In this document: one piece after another, positions 18,051 through 26,705 of the stretch
How the letters are laid out: every line of letters starts with the position of its first letter
Position numbering within the stretch: position 1 is the stretch's first letter
Source of the DNA: Phragmitibacter sp965284365
GTDB taxonomy: Bacteria; Verrucomicrobiota; Verrucomicrobiia; Verrucomicrobiales; Verrucomicrobiaceae
DNA length: 64,000 bases
Direction: 5' to 3'
Assembly (NCBI GenBank): GCA_965284365.1
Contig: OZ260079.1
Location: 4,774,001 to 4,838,000, forward strand
Notes under the pieces: generated by a model
Seen by the model: the letters and a program-made list of their open reading frames with translations, nothing else
Database searches by the model: none
Told to the model about the DNA's origin: nothing
Position numbers and translations under genes: made by a program

Positions 18051-19200
18051 GCCAACCACCGCTTCCCCATTAGAAGCAGTCGTTGCCATCACGAAGCAGG
18101 AGGCAGAGGCCGCCGGCCTTCGCTATGTGAGCGATACCAAGCCAGGCATCACCCGAGAGCGCAAAGGCAAGGATTTCGTCTATCTGGACGCTCACGGGAA
18201 ACAGGTCGCCGATGAAGGCACTCTGGCGCGCATTCGCAGTATCGTGGTACCGCCAGCATGGGAGCAGGTCTGGATCTGTCCGCTGGCCAACGGTCATATC
18301 CAGGCAACGGGGCGCGACGTCCGCGGCCGCAAGCAGTACCGCTACCATACGCGATGGAGGGAGCAGCGTGATGATACCAAGTTCCATCACATGCTGGCGT
18401 TTGCCAGAGCGTTACCCAAAATTCGTCGCCGCGTCGCCAAGGACATGGCGAATGACCAGAACCCGCGCTTGAAGGTTTTGGCGACGGTCGTCCGCCTCCT
18501 GGAAGCCACTCTCATTCGCGTGGGCAATGACGAATACGCCCGGCAAAACAAATCATATGGTTTGACCACCATGCGGAAACGGCACGTGAAGGTGAACGGC
18601 TCAAGCATCTCTTTTTCCTTTAAAGGAAAAAGTGGCAAAGAGCATCAAATCAGCTTTGCGGACAAGCGGGTGGCTCGCGTTGTTCGGCACTGCCAGGACC
18701 TTCCGGGGCAGGAACTGTTCGGTTACCGCGACGCGAATGGTGTTAGTCATGACATTGGCTCGCAGGACGTAAACTCTTACCTTCGCGAGATCACAGAAGG
18801 TGATTTCACGGCTAAAGATTTCCGCACTTGGGCTGGCACGGTTTTGGCCGCTACGGCTTTGAAAGAGTTTGAAATGGTCACCTCCAGTGCCGAAGCCAAA
18901 CGAAACATCGTTACGGCCATTGAGGCTGTGTCGAAGATGCTGGGAAATACACCAACGGTATGCCGGAAGTGTTACGTGCATCCCGGTATCCTGAATTCCT
19001 ATCTGGAGGGCTCGACGATCGCAACGATCACTCAGCGCATTTCTCCAAAGCTCCCTCACCTCAAACAACTCAAGGCTGAAGAAGCCGCTGTCTTCGTGCT
19101 ACTTCAGCGCCGCTTGAAAGAGGAAGCCAAGGAACAAAAGCACGAAACATGGAAGCGCACTCTGCGCGACGTCAAAAAGCAGAAGGCCAAAGCAGCATAG
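18025..19200 (+). CDS. DNA topoisomerase IB (poxvirus/bacterial type)
   Basis: A 391-residue type IB topoisomerase, which relaxes supercoils through a 3'-phosphotyrosyl intermediate. The N-terminal domain has LRYVSDTKPGITRERKG and DVRGRKQYRYHTRWREQRD. The catalytic part includes RVGNDEYARQNKSYGLTT, FKGKSGKEH, KDFRTWAGT and the nucleophile Tyr317 in CRKCYVHPGIL. The length is slightly above the ~350 common for bacterial members because of extra N- and C-terminal Lys-rich tails. It overlaps the upstream SDR gene by 26 bp and converges with the L,D-transpeptidase gene 40 bp away. Bacterial topoisomerase IB genes often lie near Ku/LigD, as here. Confidence 0.95.
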   Translation: MEAKSSTAEPTTASPLEAVVAITKQEAEAAGLRYVSDTKPGITRERKGKDFVYLDAHGKQVADEGTLARIRSIVVPPAWEQVWICPLANGHIQATGRDVRGRKQYRYHTRWREQRDDTKFHHMLAFARALPKIRRRVAKDMANDQNPRLKVLATVVRLLEATLIRVGNDEYARQNKSYGLTTMRKRHVKVNGSSISFSFKGKSGKEHQISFADKRVARVVRHCQDLPGQELFGYRDANGVSHDIGSQDVNSYLREITEGDFTAKDFRTWAGTVLAATALKEFEMVTSSAEAKRNIVTAIEAVSKMLGNTPTVCRKCYVHPGILNSYLEGSTIATITQRISPKLPHLKQLKAEEAAVFVLLQRRLKEEAKEQKHETWKRTLRDVKKQKAKAA

Positions 19201-19240
19201 GCCCCCAACGAACATTCGAAAGCAGCCTCGCTCCGCGTTC

Positions 19241-20185
19241 TTACTTGATGACAACCTTGATCTTCTCAGTGATCATGCCGCTCAGCTTGATCGCGTCCCA
19301 ATTAGCCAACCGTACACAGCCATGGCTTACGGATCTGCCGATAGTGTCGGGCGAATCTGTTCCGTGAATTCCGACGCCTTTCTTGTTCAAACCGATCCAC
19401 AGCACTCCCACAGGGCACCTCGGTCCAGGAGGCAGTTCTAATGTGTTTTCGCTTCTTTTACCTTCTTTCAGCATACTTTCATCCCAAAGGTAGGGAGGCA
19501 TGGTCACGATCCTCTCCGCCGTCCATTCGCCTAGGGGAGCAGGGAGTTTGTCAGATCCCGGTGTCACCGGAAAAGCCGCCAATACCTTGCCTTCTTCTAT
19601 CAGCTTCAGCATCTTCTCTTTGGTGTCTACCTCGATGATTCGTTTGGCGAATTCCGCCTTGGTAGGTAGTTTGCCTTCGCGCAGTGCAGCGACTTCAAGG
19701 GGCTCCACATTAGGCACCTTGATGGCATCTCCTGCTTTGAAAGCGTTGACATCCTTCCCTGGATTGAGCTCAACTATATAGTCTTTGTCGGCATGGAATT
19801 TCTCCGCCAGTGCCTGGGCGAGATCCGGATACGGCAAGGTCTTTAGTTTTGACTGAGCTTCTTTGTCAGTCGGAAGCTCCCCGACCAGGCTCAAATCTTT
19901 GTCCTGCACCGTATAATCAATCGTGGCGGGCTCCGTCCATTTCCCGGCCAATCCTGCATCATCCTTGGGTGCGTCTGGGTTTGCTTCGCGGTAAAGCGCG
20001 GCTGCCTTGGATGTAAACTCCCCACCTTTGCCATCTATCTTCCCAGGACCGAAGTTCTGGCGGTCCAACCACACTTGAAGTTTCAGTGCCTGTTCTCCGG
20101 TCGGCTTATTGGCTGGCTCTTCCGCCCCACAGGCAGTCCAGCATAAGAGGATTAGCACTAAACCAGGCGCGAAGCGTATTTGCAT
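19241..20185 (-). CDS. Secreted L,D-transpeptidase (YkuD domain)
   Basis: The start at 20185 (MQIRFAPGLVLILLCW) gives 314 residues with a signal peptide ending near TACGA; ATGs at 20203 and 20227 are possible. After a peptidoglycan-binding-like N-terminal part (LQVWLDRQNFGPGKIDGKGG) comes a LysM-like stretch (VELNPGKDVNAFKAGDAIKV). The YkuD catalytic domain has IHGTDSPDTIG and SHGCVRLANWD, where the Cys is the nucleophile. It forms 3-3 crosslinks or attaches proteins to peptidoglycan in the periplasm. It is the last gene of the ku-ligD operon: the polymerase stop at 20224 is 38 bp before the start. Why a cell-wall enzyme ends a DNA-repair operon is unclear. Confidence 0.92.
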   Translation of the reverse strand: MQIRFAPGLVLILLCWTACGAEEPANKPTGEQALKLQVWLDRQNFGPGKIDGKGGEFTSKAAALYREANPDAPKDDAGLAGKWTEPATIDYTVQDKDLSLVGELPTDKEAQSKLKTLPYPDLAQALAEKFHADKDYIVELNPGKDVNAFKAGDAIKVPNVEPLEVAALREGKLPTKAEFAKRIIEVDTKEKMLKLIEEGKVLAAFPVTPGSDKLPAPLGEWTAERIVTMPPYLWDESMLKEGKRSENTLELPPGPRCPVGVLWIGLNKKGVGIHGTDSPDTIGRSVSHGCVRLANWDAIKLSGMITEKIKVVIK

Positions 20186-20223
20186 ACACTCATATCGCCC
20201 CATGAGTCGTTCGCGGATGGCGT

Positions 20224-21156
20224 TCAATCACTTATGCGGCCAAGTTGACGGATATCCGGCAGCTTCTGCTTCATCGTTAGCACTTCCTCAAAGAGATCGC
20301 CTTTCTTTGAGACACGCTTGATCACTTCTGCCGCAGTGAACTTCAACAAGCCCGCATTCTTGGTCTTGCGAGCCTTCTCCACTTCTTTCCATTCGACGGG
20401 AGTCGACACCGTCGGCTCATCCTTCGCACGCAGGGAATAGACGCTCACGGTCGTTTTCTTGTCATCATTTTGGCTCCAGTCGATCAGGACTTTGCCCTCT
20501 CGCAGGCTTTTTTTCATGTCCGAGACGACGCACTCAGGCCAGGCATGTGCCAGCGCTTCGGCCAGTGTGTGGGCGAAGGCCTTGGTCCGCTCGTAGCGCC
20601 CCGGCGTGTTCAGCGGTACCACCATCTGCATCCCTTTGGAACCCGAAGTCTTGATAAAGGATTCCAGCCCCAGCTTCTTAAAAATGTCTCGCAGTCTCAC
20701 CGCCACTTCACAGCAGTCCAGCACGTTAGCCGGAGGTCCGGGATCCAGATCAAATACCAGCGAAGTCGGCGTGGCCGGTGCCTTCGCTAGATGAGTGAAG
20801 GGATGCAGTTCCAGATTCGCGATATTCGCCATCCACACGAGCGTCGGAAGATCATTGACGAGGCAATAGTTGATCTCACCGTCTGTTTTTTCAACCGTGG
20901 TTGTTTTGATCCAACTCGGCGCATGAGAGGGCTTTTGCTTCTCGTAGAAGAACATTCCTTCGACGCCATCCGGATAGCGTTTCATGGTGATGGCCCGTCC
21001 CTTCAGGTGCGGAAGCAGCACCGGTGCGATCTTGATATAGAAATCAATGACCTCTCCTTTGGTGAATCCCGTTTTGGGGTAGAAGACCTTGTCCAGACTT
21101 GAGACTTCGACTTTTTTTGAGCCGACTTGCAGCGTGGTATGTTTGCGTGCGGACAT
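20224..21156 (-). CDS. Stand-alone LigD-type primase-polymerase
   Basis: This 310-residue archaeo-eukaryotic primase-fold polymerase is the POL domain that in many bacteria is fused into LigD. It fills gaps at broken ends during non-homologous end joining. Visible motifs are the start VSSLDKVFYPKTGFTKGEV, the MKRYPDGVEGMFFYEK segment, metal-binding Asp residues in VFDLDPG, SGSKGMQMVVPLN, and VLIDWSQNDDKKTTVSVYSLRA. In the SGSKG motif the usual His of P. aeruginosa LigD-Pol is Gln here, a variant I associate with the PolD2-like clade. It follows the ligase gene by 17 bp and precedes the L,D-transpeptidase by 38 bp. A 310-residue POL is full length, so this is a split gene, not a truncation. 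Confidence 0.93.
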   Translation of the reverse strand: MSARKHTTLQVGSKKVEVSSLDKVFYPKTGFTKGEVIDFYIKIAPVLLPHLKGRAITMKRYPDGVEGMFFYEKQKPSHAPSWIKTTTVEKTDGEINYCLVNDLPTLVWMANIANLELHPFTHLAKAPATPTSLVFDLDPGPPANVLDCCEVAVRLRDIFKKLGLESFIKTSGSKGMQMVVPLNTPGRYERTKAFAHTLAEALAHAWPECVVSDMKKSLREGKVLIDWSQNDDKKTTVSVYSLRAKDEPTVSTPVEWKEVEKARKTKNAGLLKFTAAEVIKRVSKKGDLFEEVLTMKQKLPDIRQLGRISD

Positions 21157-21173
21157 GACGATAAACCAAATGG

Positions 21174-22805
21174 CTACACAGTGATTTCACGGACGACGTC
21201 TTTCGCATCCTTGTCTTCTCTCAAACCCAGGAACACCGGCTGACGTAACCGCCCATCTCGAGTCCATTCGGCGAACTTGATCTGAGCTACCAACTTCGGC
21301 TGGATCCAATGACAGCGTTTCATGACGCTCGCCGTGATGCCCGCTCCATACCGGCCCTCGCGCTCTTCAGGGAGATTGGTGAAAGGGCATTCCTTGCGGC
21401 TCAGCTTGTTCATCTGCTGAAACAGATCCTTGAGACTTGCGTGATTGAACCCCGTTCCAACCTTGCCGGAATAGATCAGTTTTCCTTTGGTATAAACGCC
21501 GACCAGCAATGCTCCGAAGTGATGCCGGCTGCCGCTGGGTTCGGAATAGCCACCAATGACGAACTCCTGCTGCTGGCCATGCTTGAGCTTGATCCATGCT
21601 CCCGTCCGGCGGCCGACTTCATAAGTGGAAGCGGGCTTCTTTCCAATCAGACCCTCCAAGCCTAACGATCTCACCTTCTCCATCAACTGTTCCACCGTCC
21701 CGGGCAGGGAGGCTGAGAAACGCATGATGTTGTCTTTCGCCGGTAGCAGACTTTCCAACTTCTCTTTTCGTTCTTCCAATGGGAGGTTCCGCAAGCTCTT
21801 CCCTTCCAGGGCCAGCACATCAAAAGTGTAAAAACATAACGGCGGTTTCTCCTGACCCAACTCATAAGCTTGCAGGAGCTGAAACGATGACCTTCCCTTT
21901 GGATCCAGAGCCACAATCTCGCCATCGATGATGGCCCGTTTCGCCTTCAGTCCGCGCACAGCTTCCTCAATCTCAGGAAACTTGTCCGTCAGATCATGCT
22001 GCGTGCGTGACATCAAATGCACGCTTTTGCCATCCTTGTAGGCGACAATGCGAAAGCCATCGAATTTGATCTCCCAAACCCATTCACCATGGGGCGGTTC
22101 CGTCACCGAGAGAGCCTTCATCGGCTCAAGAAAATTCTTCGGATCAAACTTCTCTCTGTGTGCTGGCTTCACCTTGGTCCGCGTCACCTTTGCCAAAACC
22201 TTGGGCTTGTCCTCATCAGATGCCTTGGCTCGTTTGGACTCCCAAACTTCTCCACTTTCACTGAGTTGCTGCAGCGTTTTCCCACTTAGCGCGGATTTCG
22301 ACTCCTTTAGTTTGGCTATGGGCGGGTGGTCCGCATCTGCCCGGATGACCAGCCATTGATCGTCTTCGCCCTTCAGCCGAACCAGATACCATTCGCCCTT
22401 CAGCTTTTTCCCTTTCAGCACGAAGTGCAGCTTGCCGCCTTCGATCTCTTTCACGGGATGCGGCGTCAGCGCTTCATACGTGCCTGTATCCCATACCTGC
22501 ACAGTCCCGCCGCCATACTGGCCTTTAGGAATCGTCCCTTCAAAATGCCGGTAGGCGAGGGGATGATCCTCCACTTTCACTGCCAGATGCTTCTCACCTT
22601 TGTTCAAAGGCAACCCCTTCGGCACCGCCCACGAGACGAGCGTGCCCCCGAGCTCAAACCTCAGATCATAATGCAGTCGCGTTGCGTCGTGCTTTTGAAT
22701 CACGAACTGGCGCTGCCCGCTCTTCTTCGCTGCACTTTTCTTCGACGGAGCTGGCTCCGCAGTGATGCTGAAGTCTCGCTTGCGGCGGTATTCCTTGAGA
22801 GACAT
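21174..22805 (-). CDS. ligD: ATP-dependent DNA ligase D, phosphoesterase-ligase form
   Basis: A 543-residue protein with the 3'-phosphoesterase domain first and the ligase domain second. The PE domain (about residues 30-150) has FVIQKHDATRLHYDLRFEL, SWAVPKGLPLN and GTIPKGQYGGGTVQVWD, with the expected His and Asp metal ligands. The ligase domain starts near residue 220; Lys247 in EIKFDGFRIV is the adenylated lysine, followed by DGEIVALD, LEGLIGK and WIKLKHG. The OB-fold carries GKVGTGFNHASL and the terminal PVFLGLREDK. It seals breaks held by Ku. Lack of a fused POL domain is compensated by the next gene. The gap to ku is 30 bp. Confidence 0.95.
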   Translation of the reverse strand: MSLKEYRRKRDFSITAEPAPSKKSAAKKSGQRQFVIQKHDATRLHYDLRFELGGTLVSWAVPKGLPLNKGEKHLAVKVEDHPLAYRHFEGTIPKGQYGGGTVQVWDTGTYEALTPHPVKEIEGGKLHFVLKGKKLKGEWYLVRLKGEDDQWLVIRADADHPPIAKLKESKSALSGKTLQQLSESGEVWESKRAKASDEDKPKVLAKVTRTKVKPAHREKFDPKNFLEPMKALSVTEPPHGEWVWEIKFDGFRIVAYKDGKSVHLMSRTQHDLTDKFPEIEEAVRGLKAKRAIIDGEIVALDPKGRSSFQLLQAYELGQEKPPLCFYTFDVLALEGKSLRNLPLEERKEKLESLLPAKDNIMRFSASLPGTVEQLMEKVRSLGLEGLIGKKPASTYEVGRRTGAWIKLKHGQQQEFVIGGYSEPSGSRHHFGALLVGVYTKGKLIYSGKVGTGFNHASLKDLFQQMNKLSRKECPFTNLPEEREGRYGAGITASVMKRCHWIQPKLVAQIKFAEWTRDGRLRQPVFLGLREDKDAKDVVREITV

Positions 22806-22835
22806 ACGGCAACCCTCCGTGGATACGGCCCCAAA

Positions 22836-23711
22836 TTAAGCGGCCTTCGAACTGCTACGTTTCTTGCTGCTGGACGCTTTTTTGGCCGTGGCCTTCTTCA
22901 CAGTGCTCTTTTTAGCGCCAGCAGACCGCTTCGGCTTGATACTGCTGCTTCTCAAACTCTCTTCGAGCACGGATACTAGATCGATCACGTTTTTTGGCTG
23001 CTTTTTCGCGCGCACTGCTGGTGCCGGTTTGTCGCCGCGCTCGATCTTTTCTTCGATCATCTGCTCCAGCGCATCTCGGTATTCGTCCTGATAGGCCTCC
23101 GGATCCCAAGTGTCGCTCATGCTTTCGATCAATGCCTTGGCCATTTGCATTTCCTTAGGGCTGGGCTTGGACTCCTTTGGTTGCTTGAACTCATCCAGAT
23201 CCCGCAATTCCGCGGCGTAGTGCATCAGTTCCAGCATCAAGCCGTCGTCCTGTGCCTTCACGGCCGCCAGATGTTGCCGGGTCTTGATCACTACCTTCGC
23301 AATGCCAATCTTCCCGGTGTCCCGCAGCGCATCCCGCAGCAGCACATAGGCTTTATCCGCGCCCTTCTGCGGTTCCATAAAGTACGGCTTGTGGAAGAAG
23401 ACCGGATTCACATCCCCAAGATCCACAAAAACCTGGATGTCCACAGACTGCGTCGCCTCAACGTCCACCCGCTTGAAGTCCTCATCCTTTAGCACGACGA
23501 ATTTGCCTTTTTCGTGCTCATACCCTTTCACGATCTGTTCCCACGGCACTTCTTTCCCGTCCGCCTCCGCGACTCGTTTGTAGTTTACCGGACTGTGATC
23601 CTTCTCCCTCAACAGTCGAAATCGAAGATCCTCCGACTTTGTCGCCGGATACAGGGCGATGGGGATGTTCACCAAACCGAAACTGATTGAGCCTTTCCAG
23701 ATTGCACGCAT
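22836..23711 (-). CDS. ku: Ku protein, double-strand-break end binding
   Basis: The 291-residue homodimeric Ku starts with the hallmark MRAIWKGSISFGLVNIPIAL and VNYKRVAEADGKEVPWEQIV. The core beta-barrel ring includes FFHKPYFMEPQKGADKAYVL and the terminal helix LEQMIEEKIERGDKP. It encircles DNA ends and recruits LigD. The last ~45 residues are a Lys/Ser/Ala-rich tail (KKSTVKKATAKKASSSKK), as in many bacterial Ku proteins, where such tails help DNA threading and binding. It is the first gene of a four-gene minus-strand operon: ku, ligD ligase, ligD polymerase, L,D-transpeptidase. Confidence 0.96.
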   Translation of the reverse strand: MRAIWKGSISFGLVNIPIALYPATKSEDLRFRLLREKDHSPVNYKRVAEADGKEVPWEQIVKGYEHEKGKFVVLKDEDFKRVDVEATQSVDIQVFVDLGDVNPVFFHKPYFMEPQKGADKAYVLLRDALRDTGKIGIAKVVIKTRQHLAAVKAQDDGLMLELMHYAAELRDLDEFKQPKESKPSPKEMQMAKALIESMSDTWDPEAYQDEYRDALEQMIEEKIERGDKPAPAVRAKKQPKNVIDLVSVLEESLRSSSIKPKRSAGAKKSTVKKATAKKASSSKKRSSSKAA

Positions 23712-24365
23712 AGCACTCCTGAATCGCGCCGGATACCCGACGGCGGTTGCCTCTCAAAAATGCGATCAACCCGCGCTACAGGCCCTTCCGCTTTCGGGAG
23801 ATGCTGATCAAAACCAGCCGCCAAGTCTTCGTTCGTAGCTCGTTTGCCATCTTGGGCAGAGCCTTCGTCAGCTGCTTCTCAGCGCTCTAGAGACCCCTGA
23901 ACTCGTGAAGCATGGGCATTGGGAAGTTTTCTCTTCACATAATACCAGGCCTTCGGCCCCAAAGTGACAGGGTAGTTTCTTGTCTGTTGTGGATCGACCT
24001 TAACCTTAAGGTCCTCAGCGCATCGCCTGTCGTCTTATGCGGCAGCAAGGCTCGTCTGAGCACGATGCTGGTATGCACTACTGTTCAAAGGGAATCATAC
24101 CCAGCTCGGGGCCGGTGCACCTAAGGGACTCGCAGCGACTAGCACACAATCCGCGCAGGTATTATGCGGGTATTGAATATTAAGCGGTCTTAATAAATGC
24201 CATAGGCACCACTTTTTTCGAACCCAATCCAGGCTCATCGGTCACACGCCACAGACCGTATTTGCTTACCAACTTGCCAATTTCTTCGCTAGCGTATCCC
24301 TGCTGCCATTCTACAATTCGCCACGGTCAAAAACTCAAATCCACAACTAAACTACTGCATCTGCC
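23712..24365. other. Intergenic region between ku and the SPFH gene
   Basis: 654 bp between two divergent genes. I see no intact gene. It holds a perfect 18-bp inverted repeat, GACCTTAACCTTAAGGTC, at 23995-24012, and an apparent coding remnant at 24180-24326 (minus strand, listed separately). The 30 bp before the SPFH start are AT-rich and probably include its leader. Confidence 0.5.
24180..24326 (-). pseudogene. Possible C-terminal remnant of an unknown gene
   Basis: Between in-frame stops, 48 sense codons read like real protein: RIVEWQQGYASEEIGKLVSK, then LWRVTDEPGLGSKKVVPMAF and a short IKTA end. There is no ATG, GTG or usable ribosome site in the frame. The upstream side is cut by a stop at 24327-24329, just before the SPFH gene on the other strand. 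It may be the tail of a gene whose 5' part was lost when the SPFH locus was placed here, or a chance open frame. No family is recognised. Confidence 0.25.
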
Positions 24366-25451
24366 ATGGGCCTGATTGATTACCTCAAAGGACAGTTCCT
24401 CGAAATCATCGAGTGGACAGACGACTCGCGGGACACTCTTTCCTTCCGCTACCCGGACGAAGACAAGGAAATCAAGAACGGGGCACAACTTATCGTTCGT
24501 GAGTCGCAAACGGTGCAGTTTGTCTATCTCGGTCAGTTCGGGGACAAGTTCGGTCCCGGCAAACACACGCTGACTACGGACAACATCCCGATCCTTTCCA
24601 CGCTCAAAGGATGGAAATACGGCTTTGAGTCGCCCTTCAAGGCCGACATCTATTTCGTCAATACGCGCCTCTTTACCGGCAACAAGTGGGGTACCAGCAA
24701 TCCTATCATGATGCGAGACCAGGACTTCGGCATTGTCCGTGTCCGCGCCTTCGGCACCTTTGACTTCCGCATTGTGGATGTGCCGCTCTTCCTGAAAGAA
24801 GTCGCCGGGTCCGACCACCACTTCCGTCTGGACGAGTTCGCCGATACCATGCGCTCCCGCATTGTCAGCGTCTTCAGCGAAGCCATCGCTTCGGCCAAAG
24901 TTCCCGTCCTGGATCTCGCCACCCGCTATTCCGAACTCGGTGACGCCCTTTTGCCCATCATCAACCCTGTGCTGAGCAGCAAATACGGCATTGAGTTTCC
25001 AAGTTTTATTCTTGAAAACGCCAGCGTTCCGCCAGAAGTCGAGCAAGCTATCGATAAGCGCAGCAGCATGAGCGCGATCGGGAACCTCAACGACTACGTG
25101 AAGTTCCAAATGGCCGAGGGCATGGCCAAAGGTGGCGGTGGCGCCGGTGCTCCCGCGGAAATGGCCATCGGCTTCGCCATGGCGCAGGAGATGATGAAAA
25201 ACACAAATCTGACGCCGAGTGGCGGCCCTGCGGGTGGTCCTCCTCCGCTTCCCGGTGGCGCTGCCGCAGCAGCCCCTGCTGCAGGAGGTGGCACTCCCGA
25301 TATCCTCACGCCGGCCCAGGTCGCTCAGGTCCTCGGTGTCACGGAACTCGACGTGCTCGCCAGCATTGAAGGTGGCGACCTCAAAGGAAAGAAGATCGGC
25401 TCCCAGTATCGCATCACGAAGGCTGCTCTGGACGAATTCCTGAAGCACTAG
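24366..25451 (+). CDS. SPFH-domain protein with C-terminal excisionase-like HTH
   Basis: The 361-residue protein starts with the YdjI-type SPFH/virion-core-protein domain (residues 1-255): IDYLKGQFLEIIEWTDDSRD, VRESQTVQFVYLGQFGDKFG and VRVRAFGTFDFRIVDVPLFL. Such proteins form membrane-associated scaffolds, often with phage-shock proteins. A Gly/Ala/Pro-rich linker (about 256-312) follows. The last ~47 residues, ILTPAQVAQVLGVTELDVLA to ITKAALDEFLKH, match the MerR/excisionase helix-turn-helix (HTH_17) pattern. It has no signal peptide. The zinc-ribbon membrane gene follows 134 bp downstream on the same strand, as in YdjFGHI-type operons; a PspA gene is absent here. In other members a zinc ribbon replaces the HTH, so the C-terminal part may be a protein-contact module and not a DNA binder. 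Confidence 0.85.
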   Translation: MGLIDYLKGQFLEIIEWTDDSRDTLSFRYPDEDKEIKNGAQLIVRESQTVQFVYLGQFGDKFGPGKHTLTTDNIPILSTLKGWKYGFESPFKADIYFVNTRLFTGNKWGTSNPIMMRDQDFGIVRVRAFGTFDFRIVDVPLFLKEVAGSDHHFRLDEFADTMRSRIVSVFSEAIASAKVPVLDLATRYSELGDALLPIINPVLSSKYGIEFPSFILENASVPPEVEQAIDKRSSMSAIGNLNDYVKFQMAEGMAKGGGGAGAPAEMAIGFAMAQEMMKNTNLTPSGGPAGGPPPLPGGAAAAAPAAGGGTPDILTPAQVAQVLGVTELDVLASIEGGDLKGKKIGSQYRITKAALDEFLKH

Positions 25452-25479
25452 TCGCCTTTCGCGGCGATTCACGGTCTGA

Positions 25480-25510
25480 ACTGCGTGGCGGAGCAATCTT
25501 GCCACGCAGT
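25480..25510 (+). other. Perfect 10-bp stem-loop after the SPFH gene
   Basis: ACTGCGTGGC and GCCACGCAGT form a perfect inverted repeat with an 11-nt loop, 28 bp after the SPFH stop. No T-run follows, so this is more likely an RNA-stabilising or attenuating hairpin between two cistrons than a strong terminator. Confidence 0.5.
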
Positions 25511-25585
25511 CGTCATGGGCCTTCCGATCTCATTGAGCCACCCGTATCTGCCACACTCCCACAACGCGCCTAACCACTCCCGCCC

Positions 25586-26674
25586 GTGACACCCCCACCC
25601 GAAGGTAACGAAGTCACCGCTATCAGTAAATACAACTGCCCCGCTTGTGGTGCGGAGGCGGTATGGAACCCTGCCAAAAAGCTCCTCATCTGCCCCTTCT
25701 GCGGCACGCAGTCCCCGGCCGAAATCAAAGTCGATGGTGTGGTAGAAGAAAATGACCTCGTTACCGCCCTTCGCTCACTTCCTGAGGATCAGCGTGGCTG
25801 GGCGGCGGAAAAGAAAACGGTCAAATGCCAGAGCTGCCAGGCCATCTCTGTCTTCGATGAAACTCGCGTAGCCCAGCGTTGCGACTTCTGCGGCTCACCA
25901 TCACTCCTCAGCTTGGAGGATATTAAAGCGCCGATACGTCCCGCGGGCTTGCTTCCCTTTGAGGTCGCCGACACCACCGTGCGTGAGCAGATCCGCCAAT
26001 GGTATGGCAGCCACTGGTTCGCGCCCAACAATCTGAAGTCCAAGGCCCTCACAGACACGCTGCACGGTGTTTACCTGCCCTACTGGACCTTCGACGCTCA
26101 TGTCGCCGCTCAGTGGGAGGCCGAGGCGGGTCACTATTATTACACACGGAATTCAAAAGGCGAAAACGAGCGCCGTATTCGCTGGGAATACGCCAGCGGC
26201 TCGCTGCAGCACTTTTTTGACGATGTGCTCCTGCCCGCCTCCAAAGGGGTGCACACCAAGCTGCTTTACGAACTTGAACCTTTCCCGACCACTACAAAAA
26301 TCAAGCCCTACGATCCAGGCTTTGTCTCCGGCTGGGTGGTTGAGCAGTATCAAATCGACCTTGTCGCCGCCGCCCAGGGTTCTCGCGAGCGCATGGACAC
26401 CGCGCTTCGTACCATGTGCGCCGGACAAGTCCCCGGTGATACTCATCGGAACCTGAAAGTTCAGGCGGACTACTCCGCTCAGACGTTCAAACACATTCTC
26501 CTGCCTATCTGGCTTCTCAGCTATAATTACGGTGCCAAGAGCTACCAGGTGGCCGTGAACGGCTCTACCGGCAAGATCACCGGCGAATACCCATTGAGCT
26601 GGATCAAGATCGCCCTCGTCAGCATCGCTGTGATCATCGTGATCATCATCTTTTCGATGTTCCAGAACAACTAG
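25586..26674 (+). CDS. Zinc-ribbon membrane protein (YdjG/H-like)
   Basis: A 362-residue protein starting at GTG 25586; no ATG fits the conserved N-terminus. Two zinc ribbons open it: CPACGAEAVWNPAKKLLICP with CGTQSP, and KCQSCQAISVF with CDFCGSPSLL. A large middle domain has LHGVYLPYWTFDAHVAAQWE and HFFDDVLLPASKGVHTKLLY, typical of the YdjG-like family. One membrane helix sits at the C-terminus (IALVSIAVIIVIIIFSMF). B. subtilis relatives are co-transcribed with SPFH and PspA genes and act in membrane-stress responses. The pairing with the SPFH gene here supports a shared complex at the inner membrane. Confidence 0.85.
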   Translation: MTPPPEGNEVTAISKYNCPACGAEAVWNPAKKLLICPFCGTQSPAEIKVDGVVEENDLVTALRSLPEDQRGWAAEKKTVKCQSCQAISVFDETRVAQRCDFCGSPSLLSLEDIKAPIRPAGLLPFEVADTTVREQIRQWYGSHWFAPNNLKSKALTDTLHGVYLPYWTFDAHVAAQWEAEAGHYYYTRNSKGENERRIRWEYASGSLQHFFDDVLLPASKGVHTKLLYELEPFPTTTKIKPYDPGFVSGWVVEQYQIDLVAAAQGSRERMDTALRTMCAGQVPGDTHRNLKVQADYSAQTFKHILLPIWLLSYNYGAKSYQVAVNGSTGKITGEYPLSWIKIALVSIAVIIVIIIFSMFQNN

Positions 26675-26705
26675 CTTCGTGCCACTCGACTTGTCATTGA
26701 GCGAG

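Noticed and set aside
23912..24124. 70-residue plus-strand frame between ku and the SPFH gene
   Set aside because: No ribosome site, no domain, and a composition typical of chance frames.
24327..25505. 392-residue minus-strand open frame over the SPFH gene
   Set aside because: It is the antisense shadow of a well-supported gene, with no domain of its own.
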